DNA of 37,641 bases from Bartonella tribocorum (GTDB lineage Bacteria > Pseudomonadota > Alphaproteobacteria > Rhizobiales > Rhizobiaceae), in contig NZ_NJGE01000014.1 of the NCBI RefSeq assembly GCF_002777915.1, forward strand, positions 1 to 37,641, given 5' to 3'. Below the pieces are notes generated by a model. That model searched no databases. It worked only from the letters and a program-made list of their open reading frames with translations, and had not been told where the DNA came from. How positions within the stretch are numbered: position 1 is the first letter of the stretch; each line of letters starts with the position of its first letter. Positions 27,559 through 37,641 of this stretch are shown here, piece after piece. Position numbers and translations under genes: made by a program.

Positions 27559-28899
27559 TCACACCAACATTGCCAATGGATTTTCAATTATCTTCTTAAA
27601 AGTCCGTGCCAGCTCTGCGGCTAAAGCACCATCGACAGCACGATGATCAACAGAAAGTGTAACCGACATAACTGTTGCAACAGCTAAAGCACCATTTTTA
27701 ACAACGGCGCGTTGCTCTCCTGCACCAATCGCAAAAATCGTCGCATGTGGCGGGTTAAGAATAGCAGAAAAACTTTTTACACCATACATCCCCATATTTG
27801 ATACAGCTGTTGTTCCCCCCTGATATTCTTCCATTTTTAACTTGCGTTCACGCGCACGCCTTGCAAAATCCTTCATCTCTTTGGAAATAAGCGATAACGA
27901 TTTTTCCTCTGCATGGCGAATAATCGGTGTAATTAATCCATTGGGAATAGAAACAGCAACCCCAACATCACAATGTTTATGATGAAGCATTCCGCCTTCA
28001 AGCCAAGAGACATTCGCATCAGGAACCGCTTTCAAAGAAAGTGCAACAGCTTTAATGACCATATCATTAACAGAAAGCTTATAAGTAGGCTTAGATTCTT
28101 CCAGCGTCTTAACCATTGGAGCAGCAGCATTCAATTGTGTACGCAACGCTAATAGCGCATCAAGTTCACAATCTACCGTTACATAAAAATGTGGAACTCT
28201 TTGCTTTGATTCCACTAAACGTGTAGCGATCGTTTTACGCATATTATTATGGGGGGTGAAAATATATTCATCTTCTTTGAAGAGTTGCAATATCTGTTTG
28301 TCAACAGCACCTGCTGCAACCGGCTCGCCAATTTGTGACGAATAAGAAGTTTGAGAAACACCATCTATAGCTTTTTCTACATCGCGCTTAATAATACGTC
28401 CATGGGGACCACTTCCAAAAATAAGCGATAAATCAAGACCTGCCTGAGAGGCTAGTCGCCGCGCTAAAGGAGAGGCAAAAAGGCGAGTCCTTTCTTTGTC
28501 TTGCTGTATTAATTGCTGAGCTGATGATTCATGAGACATTTTTGCCCTCTTTGCGTCCGTCTGCTTCCGAGAATCAGCCTGTTTTACGCTCTCTGGTTCT
28601 TGTCTTATAGAAGAAGAGGCCTCTTCTACAGCTTTTGCAGCTTCAGCCAAGTCTTCACCTTCCTCTGCTAAAACAACAATCAAAGAATTCACTTTAACGC
28701 CTTGTGTTCCAGCAGGAACAACGATTTTGGCAACTGTACCCTCATCAACGGCCTCAACTTCCATCGTCGCTTTATCCGTCTCAATTTCAGCAATAACATC
28801 CCCAGAGGAAATCTTATCACCCTCCTTAATATTCCATTTTGTTAAATTTCCCTCTTCCATTGTAGGGGAAAGCGCTGGCATTGTAATTTTAATGGGCAT
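27559..28899 (-). CDS. pdhC: Pyruvate dehydrogenase E2, dihydrolipoyl acetyltransferase
   Basis: Core of the PDH complex, transferring acetyl from lipoyl to CoA. Domains: N-terminal lipoyl domain (1-78) with the lipoylated Lys43 in [13 protein letters not shown], a linker rich in Gln, Lys and Ser, a peripheral-subunit binding domain (about 139-176, FASPLARRLASQAG), and the catalytic domain ending in DHRAVDG with His419. Length 446 with a single lipoyl domain. Initiates 14 nt after pdhB. The lipoyl domain closely resembles that of PdhB. Confidence 0.97.
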   Translation of the reverse strand: MPIKITMPALSPTMEEGNLTKWNIKEGDKISSGDVIAEIETDKATMEVEAVDEGTVAKIVVPAGTQGVKVNSLIVVLAEEGEDLAEAAKAVEEASSSIRQEPESVKQADSRKQTDAKRAKMSHESSAQQLIQQDKERTRLFASPLARRLASQAGLDLSLIFGSGPHGRIIKRDVEKAIDGVSQTSYSSQIGEPVAAGAVDKQILQLFKEDEYIFTPHNNMRKTIATRLVESKQRVPHFYVTVDCELDALLALRTQLNAAAPMVKTLEESKPTYKLSVNDMVIKAVALSLKAVPDANVSWLEGGMLHHKHCDVGVAVSIPNGLITPIIRHAEEKSLSLISKEMKDFARRARERKLKMEEYQGGTTAVSNMGMYGVKSFSAILNPPHATIFAIGAGEQRAVVKNGALAVATVMSVTLSVDHRAVDGALAAELARTFKKIIENPLAMLV

Positions 28900-28913
28900 T
28901 GTGCTTTCCTCCG

Positions 28914-30278
28914 TTATGCTCTGTACGTCACAGCCTTAACAGCCTCAATAATTTCAGCAGTATCAGGCAAAGCCAACTTCTCAAGATTAGCGGCATAAGG
29001 CATTGGAACATCTTTGCCAGAAATCGTTGCAATTGGTGCATCAAGATAGTCAAAAGCCTGCTGCATAACACGGGTTGCTATTTCAGTTCCTACTGATGAC
29101 TGAGGAAATCCCTCTTCAATTGTTATCAAGCGCCCCGTCTTTTTAACGGAAGAAAGAATTGTCGGAAGATCCATCGGACGAATGGTTCGTAAATCAATTA
29201 ATTCAACGTCAATACCAAGTTTTTCAATCTCTGGCAACGCTTGAACAGCATAATGCATTCCAATCCCACAGGCAACAATCGTCACATCTTGTCCAGACTT
29301 ATGAATACGCGCCCGACCAATAGGCAAAACAAAATCATCGAGTTGCGGAACCTCAAATTGATGCCCGTACAAAATCTCATTTTCAAGGAAAATAACAGGA
29401 TTATCATCACGAATAGCAGCTTTTAGCAAACCTTTTGCATCTGCAGCACTATAAGGCATGACAACTTTCAAACCTGGTATATGACCATACCATGCAGCGT
29501 AGCATTGAGAGTGTTGAGCGCCAACACGAGCCGCCGCGCCATTGGGACCACGGAAAACCATAGGAGCAGTCATTTGTCCACCAGACATATAACGTGTTTT
29601 TGCTGCTGAATTAATAATTTGATCCATTGCCTGCATGGCAAAATTAAAGGTCATAAACTCGACAATAGGACGTAACCCTCCAAAAGCAGCACCAACAGCC
29701 AACCCAGCAAAGCCGTGCTCTGTAATTGGGGTATCAATAACGCGCCGTTCTCCGAATTCTTCCAACAAACCTTGGCTAACCTTATAGGCTCCTTGATATT
29801 GCGCAACTTCTTCCCCCATGAGAAAAACTTTTTCATCACGCTGCATTTCTTCAGCCAAAGCCTGATTAAGCGCTTCACGGACTGTCATTGTCACCATTTG
29901 TGTTCCCGCTGGAATATCAAAATCCGTAGGGATAGCAAAAGGTGGAGACTGCGGAACTGATGAGGGAAGAGAAGGGGTGGACGCTTTAGGTTTTTGTGCT
30001 GTATCGGCAGATTGTGAAATATCCTCAACACACTCACCTTCTTCTAACAAAACCGCAATAACACTATTAACCTTTACGCCTTCAGAACCTTCAGGCACAA
30101 AAACTTTACCAAGAATACCTTCATCAACAGCCTCTACTTCCATTGTCGCCTTATCCGTTTCAATTTCAGCAATAACATCGCCAGAGCTAACCTTATCACC
30201 TTCTTTCTTGAGCCATTTAGACAGTTTACCTTCTTCCATAGTTGGTGAAAGCGCCGGCATCAAAATATCAATAGACAT
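28914..30278 (-). CDS. pdhB: Pyruvate dehydrogenase E1 beta with an N-terminal lipoyl domain
   Basis: Beta subunit of the heterotetrameric E1, which with PdhA decarboxylates pyruvate using thiamine diphosphate. It is longer than the usual ~330 residues (454) because residues 1-80 form an extra lipoyl domain (Lys43 in [13 protein letters not shown]), followed by a Ser/Pro-rich linker (about 90-118). The E1 beta domain begins at [17 protein letters not shown] and has [10 protein letters not shown] and [15 protein letters not shown] motifs. The lipoyl-E1beta fusion is a known alphaproteobacterial form. It lies 16 nt after pdhA and 14 nt before pdhC. Confidence 0.96.
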   Translation of the reverse strand: MSIDILMPALSPTMEEGKLSKWLKKEGDKVSSGDVIAEIETDKATMEVEAVDEGILGKVFVPEGSEGVKVNSVIAVLLEEGECVEDISQSADTAQKPKASTPSLPSSVPQSPPFAIPTDFDIPAGTQMVTMTVREALNQALAEEMQRDEKVFLMGEEVAQYQGAYKVSQGLLEEFGERRVIDTPITEHGFAGLAVGAAFGGLRPIVEFMTFNFAMQAMDQIINSAAKTRYMSGGQMTAPMVFRGPNGAAARVGAQHSQCYAAWYGHIPGLKVVMPYSAADAKGLLKAAIRDDNPVIFLENEILYGHQFEVPQLDDFVLPIGRARIHKSGQDVTIVACGIGMHYAVQALPEIEKLGIDVELIDLRTIRPMDLPTILSSVKKTGRLITIEEGFPQSSVGTEIATRVMQQAFDYLDAPIATISGKDVPMPYAANLEKLALPDTAEIIEAVKAVTYRA

Positions 30279-30294
30279 ACTTGCGTCCCTCGCA

Positions 30295-31335
30295 TCAAAC
30301 TAAAATATCAGTATAGAGCTCAGAAGCATCTGGCTCTTGATCATTTTGTGCAAAATCTGCCGCATCAGCAACAATTGCACGGACCTCTTTCTCAATAGAC
30401 TTTAAATCGTCTTCGCTCGCCCAACTTTTTTTAAGAATCCGACTTCTTACTTGATCAATCGGATCGTGTTCCTCTTTTATTTTCTGGACTTCTTCCTTTG
30501 AACGATATTTTGCTGGATCAGACATCGAATGACCACGATAGCGATAAGTCTGCATATCAAGAATGATCGGCCCTTTACCTGAACGTGCCCAAGAAATTGC
30601 TTCATCAGCAGCCCCTTTTACGGATCGAACATCCATACCATCAACAACAATACCTGGAATTTCAAAAGAAAGACCACGACGCGAAAAATCAGTTTCTGCA
30701 GATGCACGTGAAACGGATGTTCCCATAGCATACTGATTGTTTTCAATAATATAAACAACGGGCAACTTCCAAAGTGAAGCCATATTAAAACTTTCGTAAA
30801 CCTGCCCCTGATTTGCAGCGCCGTCACCAAAATAAACCAATGTCACATTATCTTTACCAAGATATTGATTCGAAAATGCCAAGCCTGAACCTATGGGAAC
30901 CTGCGCGCCAACAATACCATGTCCACCATAAAAGTTCTTTTCTTTAGAGAACATATGCATCGAGCCGCCTTTGCCTTTGGAAAATCCCCCTTGGCGTCCC
31001 GTTAATTCTGCCATGACACCACGCGGGCTCATTCCAACTGCTAACATATGGCCATGATCGCGGTAAGACGTAATAACTTGATCACCTTCTTTTGTTGCCT
31101 TTAATGTTCCTATAACAACAGCTTCCTGTCCAATATAAAGATGGCAAAATCCCCCAATAAGCCCCATACCATAAAGTTGTCCTGCTTTTTCTTCAAAACG
31201 GCGAATTAAAAGCATTTCACGATAAGCATCAATTTCTTCCTCTTTTGTGAAATCTGCTATTGGTGCTTTCTTTGTAGTGCTTGATAATGCAGTGTGCGCT
31301 ACCGACGCAGAATTTTTTTTAAGTCGTTCTGCCAT
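30295..31335 (-). CDS. pdhA: Pyruvate dehydrogenase E1 alpha
   Basis: Alpha subunit of E1, binding thiamine diphosphate and pyruvate. The ThDP motif runs from GDGAANQGQ (170-178) to IIENN (196-200), and the conserved HxxH-type region is [11 protein letters not shown] (91-101). The phosphorylation-loop region [18 protein letters not shown] is intact. Length 346, typical of the short alphaproteobacterial form. The N-terminal 28 residues are a Ser/Ala/Lys-rich tail. It is the first gene of pdhABC, 135 nt downstream of ftsB, which leaves room for a pdh promoter. Confidence 0.97.
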   Translation of the reverse strand: MAERLKKNSASVAHTALSSTTKKAPIADFTKEEEIDAYREMLLIRRFEEKAGQLYGMGLIGGFCHLYIGQEAVVIGTLKATKEGDQVITSYRDHGHMLAVGMSPRGVMAELTGRQGGFSKGKGGSMHMFSKEKNFYGGHGIVGAQVPIGSGLAFSNQYLGKDNVTLVYFGDGAANQGQVYESFNMASLWKLPVVYIIENNQYAMGTSVSRASAETDFSRRGLSFEIPGIVVDGMDVRSVKGAADEAISWARSGKGPIILDMQTYRYRGHSMSDPAKYRSKEEVQKIKEEHDPIDQVRSRILKKSWASEDDLKSIEKEVRAIVADAADFAQNDQEPDASELYTDILV

Positions 31336-31470
31336 ATTAAACTCCCTTTTATGATTATCTAGGAATAACCTTTACGAACGAAAGTTACAAGCCTTATCAA
31401 TCGGCTTAAACAATATCATTGCTGAATGTCGTTTAAATTGAGCGATTTTTCATTTACCTTTGGTATCATT

Positions 31471-31782
31471 TCAAGGTATTAAGATTGTCAATTCATTTGG
31501 CTTAGAAAAGTTTAAATTCTTTCGGACATACTCATCCAACATGTCCTTTTCAATATGTCCATTGCGTAAAAGAGAAATGCGCTTTTCGATGAATTGCCGC
31601 TCAGCTTCTATTGTATGAAGCTCCTTTTCTAATTCGCTAATATGCTGATTAACTTCACTGCGTGAATACAATCCATACTCACCATGATAAATATGGTAAC
31701 TGAAATAGCTTAAAACACCCACCGTCATAAGAGGCAGTACAAAGCGCACTTTGATTGATCGACGTTTCTGCTTTGTCCACAT
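31471..31782 (-). CDS. ftsB: Septum formation initiator FtsB/DivIC family protein
   Basis: Small bitopic divisome protein of 103 residues. One membrane helix (about 13-31) after a short basic cytosolic tail, then HGEYGLYSRSEV, a coiled coil (about 43-75, QHISELEKELHTIEAERQFIEKRISLL) and a conserved tail with YVRKNLNFSKPNELTILIP. In E. coli FtsB bridges FtsQ and FtsL; rhizobia carry this gene between eno and pdhA, as here. This is the only intact copy: two decayed relatives of its 5' half lie upstream, interleaved with TM2 genes. Confidence 0.9.
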   Translation of the reverse strand: MWTKQKRRSIKVRFVLPLMTVGVLSYFSYHIYHGEYGLYSRSEVNQHISELEKELHTIEAERQFIEKRISLLRNGHIEKDMLDEYVRKNLNFSKPNELTILIP

Positions 31783-31968
31783 AAAATAGCACAGTCTTTA
31801 CAGCACAAGCTTCTTAATATTCTACCTAACTATGCACGATTTTGATTAACACCTCATTACCAAATCTACACACGCAAACAATTTGTTAGCACCAATTTAT
31901 CCCCCCCTCAAGACAATCAAAGTAAGCTGAATGCCCCGCTTTGTTATATGACAAATATTGGATAGCCT

Positions 31969-32397
31969 CTAATTTGTAGCTTTTTTCCTAAAATTTCCTG
32001 TTAAAATAACTATAAAATCAATTAATGCCCAAGGTATAGTTATAAAAAACAAAAGCCCCAAAAATAGCAACCCTATAAAAAATAGCAGCCCTATTAAACT
32101 TAAAAAAAGCATTATAATGCCCGTTATAATTTTACCAACCATAAAGCGATGAATTCCAAATGCACCAAAACACAAGCAAACGATTGCTAACAATACTTTT
32201 GATTGTTGTGACTGCCCTGCTGACAAGATAGGGGAAACAGATTTAATGCTATCCCCTTCACACACAAAATCAACAGCATCACCCACCTTAGGCGGCTTTT
32301 TCCCTGACCAATCCTTACTCAAGAATTGATAACGTTTACCATCAGCACCTGAAATAAAATAATTTCCCTGATCCAGACCAATAATCTTACCTTTCAT
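31969..32397 (-). CDS. TM2-domain membrane protein, copy 1 (nearest ftsB)
   Basis: Protein of 142 residues. Residues 1-57 (MKGKIIGLDQGNYFISGADG, then KRYQF and VGDAVDFVCEG) form a small module that looks like a cold-shock/OB-type beta barrel. From about 67 a TM2 domain follows, with the FGIHRFMVGK turn (TM2 hallmark G-hRF-G) between two hydrophobic helices and a final helix near PWALIDFIVILTG. Function of TM2 proteins in bacteria is unknown. The frame opens at GTG 32406, but the ATG at 32397 fits AGGTGG and the paralogs. It has the longest run of hydrophobic residues of the three copies (LLFFIGLLFLGLLFFITIPW). Confidence 0.85.
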   Translation of the reverse strand: MKGKIIGLDQGNYFISGADGKRYQFLSKDWSGKKPPKVGDAVDFVCEGDSIKSVSPILSAGQSQQSKVLLAIVCLCFGAFGIHRFMVGKIITGIIMLFLSLIGLLFFIGLLFLGLLFFITIPWALIDFIVILTGNFRKKATN

Positions 32398-32421
32398 CTT
32401 CACCACCTATAAAATTGTTAT

Positions 32422-32628
32422 TCATAAAGAAGCTTTTCTTCTAATATGATAATATATTGGATAAACCTCACAGCATGAATACAATCTGTATTCACCGTGC
32501 ATATGACAATCTAAAAAGCTAAAAATCCCCCAACAACTTAAAATTCCCGCAATTATAAGTGGTAATACAAAGCACGTTGTTCGATCTGCACTTTCGTCTC
32601 TTATATGAAATAGTACAGTCTTTTTCAA
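32422..32628 (-). pseudogene. Decayed ftsB copy 1 (5' half only)
   Basis: The frame encodes 68 residues with a membrane helix and HGEYRLYSCCEV, matching RFVLPLMTVGVLSY and HGEYGLYSRSEV of intact FtsB, but it ends where the coiled coil should begin. The position of the FtsB start ATG is now ATA (CATATAAGAGAC against TTATGTGGACAAAG), and the open frame can start only from an upstream TTG. A truncated membrane peptide could still be made, but I call it a pseudogene. It lies 24 nt before TM2 copy 1. Confidence 0.75.
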
Positions 32629-32744
32629 TATTTTTATTTAAATATTTATAATTAGATACACATACTTAAATAATTTACATTATTAAATTAATACCTTAAT
32701 AAGAATAAATAAAATGTTTGTTTGTATATAACTTTATATGATTG

Positions 32745-33197
32745 CTACCACTTTGTAATTTTATTGCCATTTACATCCCTAAAATACCCAGATAAAATAA
32801 CTATAAAATCAATAAATGACCAAGGCATAGTTATAAAAAGAATAAAAAAAACAAATCCTATCCCCACAGTAAAAGGTGCAGTTATTATACCTAGTATACT
32901 TATAACAAGCATTACAATACCTGTCGCAATTTTACCGGCCATAAAGCGGTGAATCCCCAACCATCCAAAAAACCAACAAATAAGAGCTAAAGCTAATCGC
33001 GATTGTTCTGTTGTTGTTCGATCCCAAAAAGGGAGAACAGACTTAACGCTCTCTCCTTCACACACAAAATCAACAGTGTCTCCTACCTTTGGTGCTTTTT
33101 TTCCTAACCAATCTTCACACGAAAATTGATAACGTTTGTCATCATCTCCCGAAACAAGATACATCCCTTGATCTTGACCAATAATCTTGCCCTTCAT
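32745..33197 (-). CDS. TM2-domain membrane protein, copy 2
   Basis: Paralog of 150 residues with the same plan: N-terminal beta-rich module (MKGKIIGQDQGMYLVSGDDD to VDFVCEGESVKSV, 1-57), then the TM2 domain with LGIHRFMAGK and two to three helices, and the tail WSFIDFIVILSGYFRDVNGNKITKW. The polar C-terminus is like that of copy 3, while copy 1 has lost it. The ATG at 33197 follows TATAGGTGGGCAAAG. Predicted inner membrane. The first 57 residues are closest to copy 1, so copies 1 and 2 may be the younger duplicates. Confidence 0.85.
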   Translation of the reverse strand: MKGKIIGQDQGMYLVSGDDDKRYQFSCEDWLGKKAPKVGDTVDFVCEGESVKSVLPFWDRTTTEQSRLALALICWFFGWLGIHRFMAGKIATGIVMLVISILGIITAPFTVGIGFVFFILFITMPWSFIDFIVILSGYFRDVNGNKITKW

Positions 33198-33239
33198 CTT
33201 TGCCCACCTATAAAGCTGCTCCTCATGTGTTATTCATAA

Positions 33240-33418
33240 AGAGATTTTTCTTAATTTTATAATATGCTGATTAACCTCACTGCGTAAATAAAACGCATAG
33301 AAACCATGATAAATGTGGAATTGAAATAGCTTGAATCCCCCCATAATGAGTGCTTTCCACTGCTATAAGCAGCAGCCCAAAGTACACTTTAATTGATTTG
33401 CGTCCTTATTTTACCCAT
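33240..33418 (-). pseudogene. Decayed ftsB copy 2 (frameshifted 5' half)
   Basis: Plus-strand stretches such as AATATGCTGATTAAC followed by CTCACTGCGT, CATGATAAAT and TTGAAATAGCTT match the intact ftsB (around 31640-31710) almost base for base. Its ATG (33418) is retained, but the frame hits TAA after nine codons because of small deletions; in intact ftsB the corresponding stretch reads on through ATCAAAGTGCGCTTTG. The coiled-coil half is missing. It cannot make FtsB. Confidence 0.8.
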
Positions 33419-33592
33419 ATAAAATAGCACAGTCTTTTTCAATAGTTTTATTTAACTGTGCATATTTTTCTTAATATCTCACATTAAAGAAATATTACAA
33501 TGAATTCTGCATAGTGAACTTAATATATTGCTCAAAACAAAAAGCGAACTAGACTTTTTGCTCTTTACATTATTATAAAAATTATAAGATTT

Positions 33593-34000
33593 TTACAAAT
33601 CCGTAATCTGATTCCCATCTTTATCCGTAAATTTTCCAGCAACAATGAGTATAAAATCAACGATTGCCCAAATACCGGTAATCACCAATCCAAAAAATGA
33701 TAAAGATAGAATGAGCATTAAAGCACCGGTGCGAACTCTCCCAAGCATAAAGCGATGAACACCAAAGATCCCTGCAACCCAACAAAGAAGAGCAAACATT
33801 ATCTTTGAATTCTCTGTACCTGATCTCAACAACGGAAAAACAGAACTGACTACACCGCCTTCATAGACAAAATCAACAGTATCACCAATCCTCGGTGGTT
33901 TCTTTCCCAACCAATCCCAAGTCGCAAACTGATAACGCTTACCATCATCACCTGAAACGAGATACGTTCCTTGATCTTGAGTAATAATTACACCTCTCAT
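33593..34000 (-). CDS. TM2-domain membrane protein, copy 3 (next to eno)
   Basis: Shortest paralog, 135 residues. The N-terminal module (MRGVIITQDQGTYLVSGDDG to VDFVYEGGVVSSVFP) and TM2 domain (IFGVHRFMLGRVRTGALMLI, FGLVITGIWAIVDFILIVAG) are intact; the loop between the last helices is shorter than in copies 1 and 2, close to the standard TM2 length, so this may be the ancestral copy. The polar tail KFTDKDGNQITDL resembles that of copy 2. AGGGATTAAG precedes the ATG. 114 nt downstream of eno, so read-through from eno is possible. Confidence 0.86.
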   Translation of the reverse strand: MRGVIITQDQGTYLVSGDDGKRYQFATWDWLGKKPPRIGDTVDFVYEGGVVSSVFPLLRSGTENSKIMFALLCWVAGIFGVHRFMLGRVRTGALMLILSLSFFGLVITGIWAIVDFILIVAGKFTDKDGNQITDL

Positions 34001-34114
34001 CTTAATCCCTATAAATTTAAATGCCTATAAAATGATTGTTCTACGCCTTTGATAAGAAATCTTAATTTCATAATCTAAATGATATTATACTTTCATATTT
34101 TCTGCTCACAACGA

Positions 34115-35383
<1,269 letters not shown>

Positions 35384-35454
35384 CTATATTTCCTTATCCA
35401 ATCAAAGCCGCGATTCATTTCTAATGCCCTATTTATGAAATATTTTTTCTCTTC

Positions 35455-36291
35455 TTAATTCAACTTCTTTGACAGACCATCAAATTCCATTAAAGTCTCA
35501 AGCAATCTTTGTAAATCATCAATTTGAATCATATTGGGTCCATCAGAAGGTGCATGATCTGGATCTTGATGTGTCTCTAAAAAAATACCGGCAACCCCAA
35601 CAGAAACAGCCGCACGCGCTAAAACTTCAACAAATTGACGCTGTCCACCAGATGAAGCTCCCTGCCCCCCAGGTTCTTGAACAGAATGTGTTGCATCAAA
35701 AATAACAGGAGCCCCAAATGAACGTAAAATAGGCAACGAACGCATATCCGAAATCAAACGATTATAACCAAATGATGTGCCCCGCTCACAAAGCATAACA
35801 TTTGGATTACCACTATGAACAACCTTTTTTAAAACATTCTCCATATCCCACGGAGCCAAAAACTGACCCTTTTTAATATTAATAACACGCCCTGTTTTGG
35901 CAGCTGCGACCAAAAGATCTGTTTGACGACATAAAAAAGCAGGTATTTGTAAAATATCAACCGTAGAAGAAACAATTGTACATTGCTCTTCGGTATGCAC
36001 ATCGGTCAGTATAGGACAATCAAACTCTTTTTTTAAATCAGAAAAAATAGCCATTGCTTTTTCAAGACCAATACCACGTGCCGCACTCAAAGAGGTTCTG
36101 TTGGCTTTATCGTAACTTGATTTATAAACAAACCCAATACCAAGCTGATCGGTAATTGTTTTAATACGACCAGCCATTTCAAAAGCATGATCGCGACTTT
36201 CCATCTGACACGGCCCTGCAATTAATGAAAGGGGCATTTCATTTGAAAAAATAATATTTCCAGCTTTTACACGCGCATTTGGTTTTGTCAT
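35455..36291 (-). CDS. kdsA: 3-deoxy-8-phosphooctulonate synthase (KDO-8-P synthase)
   Basis: Condenses phosphoenolpyruvate with arabinose 5-phosphate for the Kdo of lipopolysaccharide. Family motifs are LIAGPCQMES (near 22-31), KSSYDKANRTS, GLEKAMAIFSDLKKEF, PILTDVHTEEQC, and IFDATHSVQEPGGQGASSGGQR in the C-terminal half. The metal-type Cys/Asn position near LIAGPCQ reads Cys. The frame opens at a TTG at 36318, but the ATG at 36291 (MTKPNARVKAGN) has GAGGGAT 4 nt upstream and gives 278 residues, the usual length. It follows pyrG by 36 nt and precedes eno by 71 nt. Confidence 0.97.
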   Translation of the reverse strand: MTKPNARVKAGNIIFSNEMPLSLIAGPCQMESRDHAFEMAGRIKTITDQLGIGFVYKSSYDKANRTSLSAARGIGLEKAMAIFSDLKKEFDCPILTDVHTEEQCTIVSSTVDILQIPAFLCRQTDLLVAAAKTGRVINIKKGQFLAPWDMENVLKKVVHSGNPNVMLCERGTSFGYNRLISDMRSLPILRSFGAPVIFDATHSVQEPGGQGASSGGQRQFVEVLARAAVSVGVAGIFLETHQDPDHAPSDGPNMIQIDDLQRLLETLMEFDGLSKKLN

Positions 36292-36327
36292 TTTATCCCT
36301 CAAAAGCAAAGTAACCAAATTTATGCC

Positions 36328-37641
<1,314 letters not shown>

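Larger units (their letters stand above)
31471..34000 (-). repeat. Tandem ftsB-5'/TM2 gene array
   Basis: Read leftward on the minus strand the order is TM2 gene, ftsB remnant, TM2 gene, ftsB remnant, TM2 gene, intact ftsB. Each ftsB copy is preceded by a related block (plus-strand AAATAGCACAGTCTTT or close to it, at about 31785, 32610 and 33422), and each TM2 gene has a related leader (TATAGG followed by AAGATG). The unit is therefore about 0.75-0.8 kb, and the copies have diverged considerably. Confidence 0.8.

Overview
The window looks like a Bartonella (Rhizobiales, Alphaproteobacteria) chromosome. The DNA is AT-rich, yet nearly every protein is a classic alphaproteobacterial housekeeping protein. 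Gene order is rhizobial: tRNA-Tyr/tRNA-Gly/tuf; hup-lon-clpX-clpP; ntrY-ntrX-trkA; and pyrG-kdsA-eno-ftsB-pdhABC-lpd-lipA-ratA facing ispDF-cinA. The genus comes from my recognition of proteins and synteny, not from a search; the species is not resolved.

Left part (1-11,000): the 5' end of tuf, tRNA-Gly(TCC) and tRNA-Tyr(GTA) on the minus strand, with rlmB divergent from them. A rhomboid protease gene converges on rlmB. After a 1.3-kb AT-rich gap with only gene-like scraps come, on the minus strand, gatB, an NDUFA12-like complex I accessory gene, a DUF2155 gene, tig (with a hairpin in its leader) and tRNA-Leu(TAG). trmFO is on the plus strand and is followed by a second gap of about 1 kb.

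Middle (10,600-22,500): protein quality control (hup, lon, clpX, clpP), then a DxD glycosyltransferase, trkA and the NtrY/NtrX two-component system, all on the minus strand. Divergent from ntrY is rirA, the iron-responsive Rrf2 regulator of rhizobia. It is followed by ispDF (isoprenoid synthesis, apparently started at an ATT codon) and a stand-alone cinA/pncC domain.

Right part (24,388-37,641), all minus strand: from upstream to downstream, pyrG (partial), kdsA, eno, an expanded block, ftsB, then the pyruvate dehydrogenase genes pdhA-pdhB-pdhC, lpdA, lipA (lipoyl synthesis for the PDH E2 and lipoyl-E1beta subunits) and ratA/coq10.

The most unusual structure is the block between eno and ftsB (about 31,471-34,000). 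It is a tandem array of three TM2-domain membrane protein genes interleaved with two decayed copies of the 5' half of ftsB, next to the one intact ftsB. The duplicated ftsB copies have decayed while all three TM2 genes stay open, which suggests selection for TM2 copy number or diversity. Other points worth a look are the ATT start of ispDF, rirA sitting where dusB-ntrBC usually lie in relatives, structured leaders of hup and tig, and the two decayed-looking gaps.
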